Below are positions 1 to 9,218 of a stretch of 64,000 bases of DNA, piece by piece. This DNA comes from Crocinitomicaceae bacterium (lineage in GTDB: Bacteria; Bacteroidota; Bacteroidia; Flavobacteriales_D; Sanyastnellaceae). The translations under genes were made by a program, and so were the position numbers. The stretch is from NCBI GenBank assembly GCA_002700285.1, contig PACT01000009.1, forward strand, positions 23,841-87,840, in the 5' to 3' direction. A model generated the notes under the pieces. It saw only the letters and a list, made by a program, of their open reading frames with translations. It ran no database searches and was not told the DNA's origin. Every line of letters starts with the position of its first letter. The stretch's first letter is position 1.

Positions 1-797
1 TCGTTGTTGTTCTCAATCCGCACACCACGTGTATCATCCGGATGAACAACTTTTCTGTCCTTAAACCATGACAACAGAGCGTCAGACAGCAATATCGTAC
101 CTGCTATAGGCATGTCGCCTGTACCTAGAATAATTTGGTCAACTTTATCACTCGACCTGAAGATAGTCTGAGCTGTCGTAAACGGCAAGTATGCCATCTT
201 GTTTTCCCAGCGACTCGCAGGGTCATCAAAGGTTCCTACAACACGAAATTGAACTCCTCCAATTAAGATGTGTGTCCCTATGGGATCAATCCCTTCGTAA
301 AGGTCTTCAACGACCGTTGCGCCAAGGACAGCCACCTTCGTCTCCTCAGCGACATCACGACTTGAAATATATCTTCCATCCGTAAGCGTCGTATTCTCAA
401 GCATCAGATGGTCTGGATCTACGCCTCTTAGAGGAAAATTACTTTGTTTATCTTCATGCTCCATCACAACACCCCAAATCCTTACTCTCCTTGAATATGC
501 ATGAACAGTATCCATTTGTTGAAACATGGCATCCACATCAGAATTTCGCATCTTGACTGGTCGATTTGGCAAATTACCTCGGTAGGCAAGCTGGGTTCGA
601 CCTGCATCCACCCAAATAGAATTTACTGCATCATCACTGAATTGGTTTTGTACGCCATTTTGAAGACCAAACCCCAATCCTTGCATGACCACTAAAATAA
701 ACACCCCCAAAGCAATCGACAGTCCCGTTAAAAAAGTACGCATAGGGTTACTAAGAACCGTATTTGCAATTTCTAACCAAGTATCTCGATTGAACAT
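1..797 (-). CDS. FtsX/MacB-type ABC transporter permease, partial (C-terminus off the left edge)
   Basis: The minus-strand frame is open from an ATG at 797 to the window edge, so only about 265 N-terminal residues are present. It begins MFNRDTWLEIANTVLSNPMR and then has a hydrophobic segment (TGLSIALGVFILVVMQGLG), the usual N-terminal membrane helix of MacB_PCD/FtsX permeases. A soluble periplasmic-type region follows, with RYISSRDVAEETKVAVLGATV, a pattern typical of MacB periplasmic core domains. The start lies 3 nt after the stop of the ATPase gene, so the two form an operon and probably one exporter. Known for the family: the permease works with a LolD/MacB-like ATPase to move lipoproteins, peptides or drugs. 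The substrate cannot be read from the sequence. Confidence 0.85.
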   Translation of the reverse strand, partial: MFNRDTWLEIANTVLSNPMRTFLTGLSIALGVFILVVMQGLGFGLQNGVQNQFSDDAVNSIWVDAGRTQLAYRGNLPNRPVKMRNSDVDAMFQQMDTVHAYSRRVRIWGVVMEHEDKQSNFPLRGVDPDHLMLENTTLTDGRYISSRDVAEETKVAVLGATVVEDLYEGIDPIGTHILIGGVQFRVVGTFDDPASRWENKMAYLPFTTAQTIFRSSDKVDQIILGTGDMPIAGTILLSDALLSWFKDRKVVHPDDTRGVRIENNN

Positions 798-800
798 GAT

Positions 801-1466
801 TCAGCGTAAATCAATTAATCCATCAACAAGATGAATCGTCCTGTCACAAAGTGCGGCAATGTCATGTTCATGGGTAACGATGATCATCGTAATCCCATCC
901 GAATTGATCTCACGAAGCAGTTTCATGACATCCGTTGAAGTTACTGAGTCTAGTGCACCAGTAGGCTCATCTGCAAGTATCACTTTTGGTTGTGCCACAA
1001 GTGCTCTGGCTATGGCTACCCTCTGTTTTTGTCCACCACTCATTTGGTTAGGCAGATGGGAAGCCCACTCCTGAAGACCTACCTTTTTAAGGTAATCCAT
1101 CGCGATGATATTTCTCTTTTTCCGAGGTATACTTTGATAATAAAGAGGAAGAGCAACATTTTCAAGTGCCGTCTTAAAACCAATTAAATTAAAACTTTGA
1201 AAAACAAAACCCAACAACTTACTCCTGTATTTTGCAGCAGCTCGCTCGTTTAGGCCCGCCATAGATTCACCTGAGAGTAAATATTCTCCACTGTCAAAGC
1301 CATCAAGCAGCCCCAAGATATTTAAAAGCGTCGACTTTCCAGAACCTGAAGAGCCCATTATCGCGACCATTTCCCCTTTTTCAATGTGACAAGTAAGGCC
1401 TTTTAACACCTCTAATTTCTGAGACCCAGTAACGTATGATTTGCCTATGTTATTTAATTTTATCAC
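801..1466 (-). CDS. ABC transporter ATP-binding protein (LolD/MacB type)
   Basis: Cytoplasmic ATPase of an FtsX-class ABC exporter. Counted from an upstream GTG at 1487, it shows Walker A GSSGSGKST (45-53), Q-loop (Q97), signature MSGGQKQRV (149-157), Walker B VILADEP (169-175) and an H-loop VTHEHD. I prefer the GTG at 1466 because it gives the family-typical N-terminus (V/M)IKLNNIGKSY; the 1487 GTG would add seven unconserved residues. The permease gene starts 3 nt after the stop, so the pair is co-transcribed. The gene is divergent from typA. LolD, MacB and FtsE ATPases are hard to separate by sequence alone, so the exported substrate stays open. Confidence 0.93.
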   Translation of the reverse strand: MIKLNNIGKSYVTGSQKLEVLKGLTCHIEKGEMVAIMGSSGSGKSTLLNILGLLDGFDSGEYLLSGESMAGLNERAAAKYRSKLLGFVFQSFNLIGFKTALENVALPLYYQSIPRKKRNIIAMDYLKKVGLQEWASHLPNQMSGGQKQRVAIARALVAQPKVILADEPTGALDSVTSTDVMKLLREINSDGITMIIVTHEHDIAALCDRTIHLVDGLIDLR

Positions 1467-1551
1467 CCCGCGAAGATACCAATCCACACGCGCTCTGAAA
1501 AGTTAAATTCTCTCAACACGTTAAATTCTCTGTGAACCACGAAAAAAGTCG

Positions 1552-1559
1552 TACTTTCG
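1552..1559 (+). promoter_or_regulatory. putative Bacteroidota -7 element upstream of typA
   Basis: TACTTTCG matches the TAnnTTTG consensus at all but one position and lies about 50 nt before the typA ATG, in the 120-140 bp gap between the divergent ABC ATPase and typA. No clear -33 TTTG is visible at the usual distance. Confidence 0.4.
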
Positions 1560-1607
1560 CGCGTCCTTAGATGGGCATAAAAAGCCCTCTAATTAACTCC
1601 ATCCACA

Positions 1608-3383
1608 ATGAGCGGAATCAGAAATATTGCTATTATTGCACACGTTGACCACGGAAAAACCACCCTCGTTGACAAAATCATACACCGTTGTCAAGTACTA
1701 GACGCGCACAAGGTTACTGGAGATCTTATCCTAGATAGCAACGATCTCGAGCGAGAAAGGGGAATTACGATTCTTTCCAAGAATGTGAGTGCGAATTGGA
1801 AAGGAACGAAAATCAACATCATTGACACCCCTGGTCACGCTGATTTCGGTGGAGAAGTTGAAAGGGTTCTTAAGATGGCCGATGCAGTCATTCTTCTGGT
1901 CGACGCATTTGAAGGTGCCATGCCCCAAACAAGATTCGTTCTCGGAAAAGCTTTGGAGCTGGGGCTCAAGCCAATTGTAGTCGTCAACAAAGTTGACAAA
2001 GAAAACTGTACACCTGACATCGTTCACGAGCAGGTTTTTGACTTAATGTTCAACCTTGATGCAACGGAAGAACAAATAGATTTCCCTACTGTGTATGGAT
2101 CTGCTAAAAACAATTGGATGGCGGAAGATTGGCAAAAGCCAACCGACAACATTGATTACCTGCTGGACCTCATCGTTTCTGAAGTTCCAGAAGCTCCTTT
2201 TCATGAAGGAAATCCTCAAATGCAAATTACTTCCCTTGACTATTCTAAATATACTGGAAGAATCGCCATCGGAAGACTTTACAGAGGAGAGCTTCACACA
2301 AATCAAGATTACGCACTTTGCACATCCGACGGCGTGAAGAAAATTCGCGCTAAGGAACTGTTCATCTTTTCTGGCTTGGGCAAAGAAAAAGTTGACTCAG
2401 TTCGTGCGGGTGACATCTGCGCCATTAACGGAATAGAAGGATTCGAAATTGGCGACACCATCTCTGACCTAGAAAATCCTGAGGCCATTGACCGCATCGC
2501 CGTTGACGAACCTACAATGAGTCTGCTTTTCACGATAAATACTTCACCATTCTTAGGCAAAGATGGCGAATACCTTACCTCGCGTCACATTCGAGAGCGT
2601 CTGGACATTGAGCTTCAAAAAAACCTTGCTTTGCGTGTTGAAGCTACTGAAAGTGAGGACAAATGGAATGTTTATGGTCGCGGCATACTTCACCTTTCAG
2701 TACTCATCGAAACCATGCGCAGAGAAGGCTATGAAATGCAGGTCGGCAAACCACAAGTAATCTTTAAGCAAGTTGACGGTGTACAGCATGAACCTTTCGA
2801 ACATCTTGTCATCGATGTACCTGAAGCTGCTGCAGGAAAAGCGACAGAGCTTGTTATGATGCGCAAAGGAATGCTCCAGGTCATGGAGCCTAAAGGTGAC
2901 CTTCAGCATTTGGAGTTCCGCATCCCCTCACGTGGTTTAATTGGACTCCGAAACCAAATCCTTACAGCGACTTCTGGTGGCGCAATCATGACACACCGAT
3001 TCGATGGATACGATGCATTCGCTGGCGAAATTTCGACGCGTTTGTCTGGGTCACTTGTCAGTTCTGAATTGGGACAGGCGAGAGCATATGAAATCGACCG
3101 TCTGCAAGAACGCGGCACATTTTATATCGATCCAGGCCAGGAAATATATCCAGGACAAATCGTGGGTGAATCCTCTCGTAACACAGACATGGAAGTCAAT
3201 CTCGTCAGAGGAAAGAAACACTCGAATGTGCGGTCCTCTGGCACAGATAAAAGCCTTAAAATCGCCCCTGCAAAGAAAATGTCTCTTGAAGAATACCTTG
3301 AGTGGATAGCCGAAACCGAATATCTCGAGATCACTCCAAAGGCATTAAGGGCACGTAAGGTTCCGGGCACACACATCCCATAA
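1608..3383 (+). CDS. typA: translational GTPase TypA/BipA
   Basis: Ribosome-associated GTPase involved in ribosome assembly and stress adaptation. At 591 residues it is close to the usual length of about 600. G1 is AHVDHGKTTL (11-20), the switch region has ERERGITI (48-55), G3 is DTPGHADF (73-80) and G4 is NKVDK (127-131). After the G domain come the EF-G-like domains II, III and V; RIPSRGLIGLRNQ is characteristic of the BipA C-terminal half. The start MSGIRNIAIIAHVDHG is the conserved family start. It stands alone between a divergent exporter and a co-directional ATP-grasp gene 29 nt downstream. The identification is secure. Confidence 0.98.
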   Translation: MSGIRNIAIIAHVDHGKTTLVDKIIHRCQVLDAHKVTGDLILDSNDLERERGITILSKNVSANWKGTKINIIDTPGHADFGGEVERVLKMADAVILLVDAFEGAMPQTRFVLGKALELGLKPIVVVNKVDKENCTPDIVHEQVFDLMFNLDATEEQIDFPTVYGSAKNNWMAEDWQKPTDNIDYLLDLIVSEVPEAPFHEGNPQMQITSLDYSKYTGRIAIGRLYRGELHTNQDYALCTSDGVKKIRAKELFIFSGLGKEKVDSVRAGDICAINGIEGFEIGDTISDLENPEAIDRIAVDEPTMSLLFTINTSPFLGKDGEYLTSRHIRERLDIELQKNLALRVEATESEDKWNVYGRGILHLSVLIETMRREGYEMQVGKPQVIFKQVDGVQHEPFEHLVIDVPEAAAGKATELVMMRKGMLQVMEPKGDLQHLEFRIPSRGLIGLRNQILTATSGGAIMTHRFDGYDAFAGEISTRLSGSLVSSELGQARAYEIDRLQERGTFYIDPGQEIYPGQIVGESSRNTDMEVNLVRGKKHSNVRSSGTDKSLKIAPAKKMSLEEYLEWIAETEYLEITPKALRARKVPGTHIP

Positions 3384-3412
3384 GAACTGGACTGCTCTAA
3401 TTAACTTGCAAC

Positions 3413-4306
3413 ATGTACGATATCGTTGTCCTTACCCAGTCTGAGTATATCAACCCTGAGAAGGTTGACTGGTATGTACAACAAGTTCTGGATGAAGACA
3501 ACTATGTCATAGAAGCATTAGCCGCCCAAGGCATGAATGTCATCAAGAAAGATTGGTCCGACCCAGAATTCGACTGGACCTCAGCACGCGCACTGATGTT
3601 TCGAACCACATGGGATTATTTTGAGCGATACGCTGAATTCAAGCCATGGCTGGAAAGTATGTCCAAAACATGTCTACTTCTCAACTCTGCGGAGATCATA
3701 AACTGGAACATTGACAAGCATTATTTGAATGATCTTATGTCGGCAGGCATCAATGTTGCACCAACCAAATTTCTAAAGCGCCACACCTCCACGACGCTAA
3801 AAGCACTCTTTGAAAAAACGGGTTGGACTAAGGCTGTACTTAAGCCTGCCATTTCAGGTGGTGCCTGGAATACGTATCGCATTAACATAGACTCAGCTTC
3901 CTCTCACGAATCCATCTTTTCAGAACTTATCACAGAGGAGGACATGCTTTTCCAGGAATTCTTAAATGACATAGAAACATTCGGTGAGATCTCACTCATG
4001 TTCATGGGCGGGAACTACACGCACGCTGTTCGTAAAATTGCAAAACCAGGTGACTTCAGAGTCCAAGACGATCACGGAGGTCGTGTAGAGGTATACGATG
4101 CATCTCCCTCGGAAATAGAATTCGGGATTTCGGCACTAGCCGCTAGCCCCTTCATACCCATCTACGCACGTGTTGACATTGTCCGAGACAACGCTGGCCA
4201 ACTCAGTCTCTGCGAACTTGAACTCATCGAGCCTGAACTTTGGTTCCGAAACAACCCCTCAGCAGCAGATGAACTTGCAAAAGCCTGTCTGGAAGTTCTT
4301 CGCTAA
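3413..4306 (+). CDS. ATP-grasp domain protein (RimK/DcsG-like ligase family)
   Basis: A 297-residue cytoplasmic protein with the layout of a short ATP-grasp enzyme. The N-terminal pre-ATP-grasp part (1-85) contains LMFRTTWDYF. The ATP-binding part has NWNIDKHYL (97-105), VLKPAISGGAWNT (142-154) and, near the C-terminus, ELELIEPELWF, where acidic residues normally bind Mg2+. Known for the family: ATP-dependent carboxylate-amine or thiol ligation through an acyl phosphate. The substrate is unknown. It resembles the group annotated as cycloserine-biosynthesis DcsG-like or glutathione-synthase-like proteins, but no biosynthetic partner is nearby. It may share a transcript with typA (29 nt gap). 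Confidence 0.75.
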   Translation: MYDIVVLTQSEYINPEKVDWYVQQVLDEDNYVIEALAAQGMNVIKKDWSDPEFDWTSARALMFRTTWDYFERYAEFKPWLESMSKTCLLLNSAEIINWNIDKHYLNDLMSAGINVAPTKFLKRHTSTTLKALFEKTGWTKAVLKPAISGGAWNTYRINIDSASSHESIFSELITEEDMLFQEFLNDIETFGEISLMFMGGNYTHAVRKIAKPGDFRVQDDHGGRVEVYDASPSEIEFGISALAASPFIPIYARVDIVRDNAGQLSLCELELIEPELWFRNNPSAADELAKACLEVLR

Positions 4307-4341
4307 CAGAATCTAGGAAAAGGATTCACTCAACGCACGCT

Positions 4342-5199
4342 TTAAAATGGTATTGTACAACTCAGCCAAGGAATACCAAAGACCTCTTCTGAAGGAATCG
4401 CAACCAATGCGTAATCCCAAAGAATATCTCTCGTTCGTGAAGCCCTTCTTACCCCCATACTAATAATAGTCAATTCATCTTCTACAATGTGGTAGTTCTC
4501 TGAAATAATCCACATATTGCTACTCACTTCCAGCATTGCAGAAACATTCAACAGGGTAATGTTATCGCCATCATCACTAAACCCCAAACCTGAGGATATT
4601 GAAAGGTTTTTGCGCTCATCCCCAAACGTGATATTCGCAAAACCAATTCCAAGGGGAGAATCCCCCGTAAAAGGAACCAACGCAATTGCGCCTGCAGAAA
4701 CATTAACTTTATCGGACAATTTGGTTCCAAACTTCACTGTACCTCCTGTCCCGATTGGTGTCATAGACATCCCCACTGTAAAGTGGTCCGAGACCCCATA
4801 GCTGACTTGATTGTATACTAACCATGCATTTTGATAATATCCCTCACCTTTCTTTAGCTGAAGGCCACTGGGAGCAAAGTAATATCTGGTGGGTTGAGGA
4901 TTAATGTCACCTTTGCGGTTGCTAAATGTCATTTGCCCTACTTCATCCGCTGAAATATAGGTAATGCTGGAAATATCCGTTTTTGTAATACGCATTTTTC
5001 CCAGATCCATAGTATTAATTAGAAACGTGGACTCATCAATCTCTAATACCTCTCCTTCGAACATACCTCCATTTTGTAATAACAACCTCACATATCTGGT
5101 GTTGTTCGTAGCGGCAGATTGAGTGTCTTGCGCAGAAACATCAAAAGTTACTGGAAGCATAAATCCGCAGATGAGTGTCAATAGTAATAAATATCTCAT
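4342..5199 (-). CDS. secreted hypothetical protein with an N-terminal Sm/SH3-like segment
   Basis: A 285-residue protein with a clear signal peptide (first ~23 residues, hydrophobic, cut near VSAQD). Residues about 35-80 (YVRLLLQNGGMFEGEVLEI, then MRITKTDISSIT) look like a small beta-barrel, Sm- or SH3-like domain. The rest has alternating hydrophobic residues and glycines (YYQNAWLVYNQVSYGVSDHF, FGTKLSDKVNVSAGAIAL), as in an outer-membrane beta-barrel. There is no T9SS domain. It is convergent with the ATP-grasp gene and 66 nt from the SGNH gene upstream. I do not recognise a named family; cell-envelope location is inferred from composition. Confidence 0.65.
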   Translation of the reverse strand: MRYLLLLTLICGFMLPVTFDVSAQDTQSAATNNTRYVRLLLQNGGMFEGEVLEIDESTFLINTMDLGKMRITKTDISSITYISADEVGQMTFSNRKGDINPQPTRYYFAPSGLQLKKGEGYYQNAWLVYNQVSYGVSDHFTVGMSMTPIGTGGTVKFGTKLSDKVNVSAGAIALVPFTGDSPLGIGFANITFGDERKNLSISSGLGFSDDGDNITLLNVSAMLEVSSNMWIISENYHIVEDELTIISMGVRRASRTRDILWDYALVAIPSEEVFGIPWLSCTIPF

Positions 5200-5265
5200 A
5201 TGATTGTGGTTTTGTTTTAATTATTCGATTGCAAATGTAATATAACAATACTGGCAACGTCGAGA

Positions 5266-6198
5266 TTAATCATTAGACGCCTCAGAAGAGGCGGTGATGG
5301 TTTTTAATTCTTCTGAAAGCCAGTTGGAATAACTGGCTGCGCCAGCATCTATGAGATGGTGATCATCATAATAATGGGTTGGCGTTTTCGCACCCGGCCA
5401 ATCGTTTCCATCTATATAAATCACATCTGAGAAACAATCAGGTGTCGGAAATGATTCCTCACAAAGTTGGGGAGGGTTTAACAGAATGGTTTGAGCGCCA
5501 TTGAGAGAAGCTTTGGCAATCATCCCTCTCAAGACCTCACACGTTTCATGACTCATTTCGACAAATAAATCATCACACAACACTGACTCTATGGGTTTTA
5601 CTTTACTCGACACGAATCCCAAACCCATGTATTGATCCTTCGTAATCTGAGTAAAGGCTGGATAATTGACACCCATAAAATTCGCCAACCAGAAATACCC
5701 GGCCACAGCCATGTAATAAGGCTCACCCGTAGCTAAGACCATCTCTAGAATGGGAACCCTTATAGGCGTTGAAGAATTCACAACCCAATCTCTGGCTGAT
5801 TCTTTGTTTACCACACCAGCGTCAGACCAACACTTAGGATACACATCTATCACGAGATAATGGGTAGAAGTATATTCAAGTGCTACGTCAAGAATATAGG
5901 ATGAATTTCCAATTCTTTGGCTAGATGAACACAAGCTAAACCCCTTCAGAGGATCCAAGTAATGGGGGTCGATGCCTCTGTAACACGTACTGCTTCCAAG
6001 GAAAAGAAAATCTAAGCTGTCTGATTGAGAAAGCTCCATTAATTCGGCGGTTTTCATTCTTACCGCACCGTGTTCAGAACGTTCAGCAATAAAATACGTT
6101 TCAAAGGATTGGAAATTCATGGCCGCAGTCCACAGCACTCCCCATGAGATGAGCAGTGAGCAAATGAACAAGAATATGCGGGAGAGGAACGAATTCAT
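5266..6198 (-). CDS. SGNH-like periplasmic partner of the MBOAT acyltransferase
   Basis: The true start is the ATG at 6198 (MNSFLSRIFLFICSLLISWG), 5 nt after the MBOAT stop; a longer frame reaching 6285 would run into the MBOAT gene. The product is 310 residues with an N-terminal membrane anchor. The block FLFLGSSTCYRGIDPHYLD resembles the GDS-type serine motif of SGNH/DltD/AlgJ-like proteins, and the C-terminal HYYDDHHLIDAGAASYSNWL fits the D-x-x-H catalytic block with following helix. Family knowledge: such proteins transfer acetyl or other acyl groups from an MBOAT carrier to an extracellular polymer. The substrate is unknown. The operon arrangement supports a two-component O-acylation system. 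Confidence 0.72.
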   Translation of the reverse strand: MNSFLSRIFLFICSLLISWGVLWTAAMNFQSFETYFIAERSEHGAVRMKTAELMELSQSDSLDFLFLGSSTCYRGIDPHYLDPLKGFSLCSSSQRIGNSSYILDVALEYTSTHYLVIDVYPKCWSDAGVVNKESARDWVVNSSTPIRVPILEMVLATGEPYYMAVAGYFWLANFMGVNYPAFTQITKDQYMGLGFVSSKVKPIESVLCDDLFVEMSHETCEVLRGMIAKASLNGAQTILLNPPQLCEESFPTPDCFSDVIYIDGNDWPGAKTPTHYYDDHHLIDAGAASYSNWLSEELKTITASSEASND

Positions 6199-6203
6199 TT
6201 GAC

Positions 6204-7649
6204 CTAAAATTGGAAATAAATGAAACTCGCCTCGGAATGTAAATTCTTCAGACAAAGCCAAACACACATACCATATGTGAACCACCTGAGTGGCTGTAAC
6301 TTTCTACTGAGCCACCATCTTGGGATGCTCCCATCGCGCTGATGCCAATCAACCAAGGCCATCACACCAATCCAAACAAATGCTGTGTACACAACGTGTG
6401 TGATGGGTTTTTCGGGTGTTGGGAGTTCTGTAAAACCCACGATGTAATTCAACGCACCTGCAACTGTATCTGCCCTGAAGAACACCCAAGCAAGGCAGAC
6501 CAACACGAATGTCGACCCCATCGAAAAAAACTCTTTAAGGCTTGGCAAAAGCTTCCCCTCAGCAACGACATCAGAGGCGTGTTTTCTGTTGCGTTTTAAA
6601 AGGATGAGAGGGATAAAAAGCAAAGCATGGATGGCGCCCCAGATGACGAACGTCCAATTTGCGCCGTGCCAAAATCCACTCACGATAAAGATGACAGCAA
6701 CGTTTCTAATGACTTGCCACTGTGAACCCCGAGATCCGCCAAGTGGGATGTATAAATAATCGCGAAACCATGTGCTGAGCGAGATATGCCACCGGCGCCA
6801 AAACTCTGCAATGTCTCTCGAGAAATACGGGAATTTGAAATTTGTAGACAGTCGTATTCCGAAGAGACGCCCCGTTCCGATCGCGATATCTGAATAACCA
6901 CTGAAGTCCCCATAAATCTGGAAGGCAAAGTAGAATACGCCTAGCATGAGTGTGGGGCCGGAATACAATTCTGGCGCATCGAAAATTTTATCTGCGAGGC
7001 GCGCACATGTATCTGCGACGACGACCTTTTTAAACATCCCCCAGAGGATGAGACGCAGGCCCGAAATCGCGAGGTCTTTGTCGAACGTTCGTGAACGTTC
7101 AATTTGAGGGAGAAGTTTCGAAGCCCTTTCGATGGGACCGGCCACGAGCTGGGGGAAAAAACTAACAAAAGCGGCGAATGCAATGGGGTCGCGCGTGGGT
7201 TTAAGCTTGCCACGGTAAATGTCGATGGAATAGCTCAGGGTTTGGAATGTATAGAAACTTATTCCAACAGGCAGAATGATGTTCAGAGACGATGCGTGCA
7301 TCTCTACCCCCATTCCAGCCCATGCTTCTATCCAGCTTTCGATGAAAAAATTCGCGTACTTAAAACATGCAAGCAATCCAAGATTCGTCACCAGAGAGAT
7401 GGCTAACAATAATTTTGAACGGGACTTAGAAATGGCTTTCTCAATCGCTCTGCCAGCACAAAAGTCAACGAAAGTAGAAAATGCAATCAGCCCTAAGAAT
7501 CTCCAGTCCCACCAACCGTAAAACACGTAGCTCGCCACAACCAAAAGCGTATTCTGAAGTCTCAGTTGGTGCTGACTTTTGGTCAGCATCCAGTACATCG
7601 CAAAAACGATGGGAAGGAATATCAGGAATTCTGTGGAGTTAAATAACAC
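6204..7649 (-). CDS. MBOAT family O-acyltransferase (AlgI/DltB-like)
   Basis: A 481-residue polytopic inner-membrane protein starting MLFNSTEFLIFLP, a typical AlgI-family start. Diagnostic motifs are LPVGISFYTFQTLSYSID, the block FWRRWHISLSTWFRDYLYIP, and GFWHGANWTFVIWG with the conserved membrane histidine. Known role: moving acyl groups across the membrane for O-acylation of exopolysaccharide or wall polymers. The SGNH partner gene follows at 5 nt, and glpK lies 18 nt upstream on the same strand. A second MBOAT/SGNH pair sits at 16.1-18.6 kb. Confidence 0.93.
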   Translation of the reverse strand: MLFNSTEFLIFLPIVFAMYWMLTKSQHQLRLQNTLLVVASYVFYGWWDWRFLGLIAFSTFVDFCAGRAIEKAISKSRSKLLLAISLVTNLGLLACFKYANFFIESWIEAWAGMGVEMHASSLNIILPVGISFYTFQTLSYSIDIYRGKLKPTRDPIAFAAFVSFFPQLVAGPIERASKLLPQIERSRTFDKDLAISGLRLILWGMFKKVVVADTCARLADKIFDAPELYSGPTLMLGVFYFAFQIYGDFSGYSDIAIGTGRLFGIRLSTNFKFPYFSRDIAEFWRRWHISLSTWFRDYLYIPLGGSRGSQWQVIRNVAVIFIVSGFWHGANWTFVIWGAIHALLFIPLILLKRNRKHASDVVAEGKLLPSLKEFFSMGSTFVLVCLAWVFFRADTVAGALNYIVGFTELPTPEKPITHVVYTAFVWIGVMALVDWHQRDGSIPRWWLSRKLQPLRWFTYGMCVWLCLKNLHSEASFIYFQF

Positions 7650-7667
7650 GGATGCAAATATGATGTA

Positions 7668-9158
7668 TTAAGGCTTGGAAACCGTTCTACCAATGGCATT
7701 AGACCACACTTCACTTCTGTCCTTTCTCCACTCCACAGATTGCTGAGGTTCAAATACACGGTCAACCGACTTTGTTTCCAACAGTTCACTCTGCGTGACG
7801 ACCCCCATAGAAATTGCCGCCATAAAAGCAACGCCCGAAGCAGTCGATTCTAACACATCGGGTCGCACGACCGAAACACCAAGCAGGTTTGCTTGGAATT
7901 GCATGAGGTAGTCATTTGCCGCCGCTCCTCCATCTACTTGGAGAGAGAAGAGAGAAATGCCTGAATCTTCCTGCATGGCATTTAAAACGTCCTGTGTTGA
8001 AAATGCAAGCGACTCGAGCGTGGCTCTTATGATTGCTTTGCAATCTGTGTCCTGCGTGAGACCAAAAATGGCACCACGTGCATGCATGTCCCAGTAAGGC
8101 GTGCCTAAACCGGCAAATGCGGGAACAACAACAAGAGATGGATTCGGGTTTTTCTCTGAATCTTCTTGGGCGATCGAGGACGACAGCGCGACATCTTCAA
8201 GGATTTCTATCCCGTCTCGGAGCCATTGTAAAGCTGCACCTGCTACAAACACACTGCCTTCTAGCGCATACGTCGTCTCACCTTCTATTTGCCACGCTAC
8301 AGTGTTCAGAAGACCGGAAGGCGTGTCAGGGATTTGTGACCCCGTGTTCATGAGCATAAAACACCCCGTTCCGTAGGTGTTCTTTGCAGTGCCTGGAGTA
8401 AAACAACATTGTCCGAAAAGTGCGGACTGTTGATCTCCAAGAATTGCGGCAATAGGGATTGACCCAAAAGACGCCGAGTCATAGTGTCCGAAAATTGAAG
8501 CGGACGGCCTCACCTCTGGAAGGATCTCCCGAGGCACCCTTAAAAAGCGCAACATCTTCGAATCCCATTCCATAGATTTGATATTAAACATCAAGGTGCG
8601 GGAGGCATTCGACACGTCCGTAGCGTGCACCTTTCCACCTGTTAAATGATAGAGCAGCCAACTGTCTATCGTTCCGAAACACAACTCTCCGCGTTCAGCC
8701 CGTGATCTGGCGCCCTCCACGTGGTCGAGAATCCATGCCACTTTTGTGCCTGAAAAATACGGGTCGAGCATCAGGCCTGTGGATTGTTTGGTATACTCGG
8801 CAAGGCCAGAAGCACGGAGTTCATCACATATGTCAGCGGTGCGCTTATCCTGCCATACAATTGCATTGTAGATGGGTTTGCCCGATAACTTGTCCCAAAC
8901 GACCACTGTCTCTCTCTGGTTTGTTATTCCCATCGCGAGGACCTCTGATCCCTGTAAACTTTCATGTTTGAGAATTTGCTCCAAAACCTGATAGGTGGAG
9001 TCGAGTATTTCCATCGGGTCGTGCTCTACATAACCCGGTTGGGGATAGATTTGAGCAAACTCGGTTTGGGCGATGCCAAACACCTTTCCTTTGCGATTAA
9101 AAAGCACAGCCCGCGTGCTCGAGGTGCCCTGGTCAATTGAAACAATGAAATCGGACAT
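7668..9158 (-). CDS. glpK: glycerol kinase
   Basis: Cytoplasmic FGGY-family kinase (ATP + glycerol to glycerol 3-phosphate). The family-typical start is MSDFIVSIDQGTSSTRAVLF at 9158, giving 496 residues; an upstream frame from 9170 adds only four residues. Seen: the N-terminal phosphate-binding loop DQGTSSTR, GITNQRETVVVWD, GTKVAWILDHV, GDQQSALFGQ and the C-terminal FGGY block LQVDGGAAANDYLMQFQAN. All are canonical for GlpK. It is followed on the same strand by the MBOAT gene. A monoglyceride-lipase-like hydrolase is divergently transcribed 60 nt away, which suggests use of glycerol released from lipids. Confidence 0.97.
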   Translation of the reverse strand: MSDFIVSIDQGTSSTRAVLFNRKGKVFGIAQTEFAQIYPQPGYVEHDPMEILDSTYQVLEQILKHESLQGSEVLAMGITNQRETVVVWDKLSGKPIYNAIVWQDKRTADICDELRASGLAEYTKQSTGLMLDPYFSGTKVAWILDHVEGARSRAERGELCFGTIDSWLLYHLTGGKVHATDVSNASRTLMFNIKSMEWDSKMLRFLRVPREILPEVRPSASIFGHYDSASFGSIPIAAILGDQQSALFGQCCFTPGTAKNTYGTGCFMLMNTGSQIPDTPSGLLNTVAWQIEGETTYALEGSVFVAGAALQWLRDGIEILEDVALSSSIAQEDSEKNPNPSLVVVPAFAGLGTPYWDMHARGAIFGLTQDTDCKAIIRATLESLAFSTQDVLNAMQEDSGISLFSLQVDGGAAANDYLMQFQANLLGVSVVRPDVLESTASGVAFMAAISMGVVTQSELLETKSVDRVFEPQQSVEWRKDRSEVWSNAIGRTVSKP

Positions 9159-9218
9159 GAGGGGTGGCATTGGAGGGGAGATTTATTATCTTTTGCAAAA
9201 TAAGAAGCCCCACCCGAT

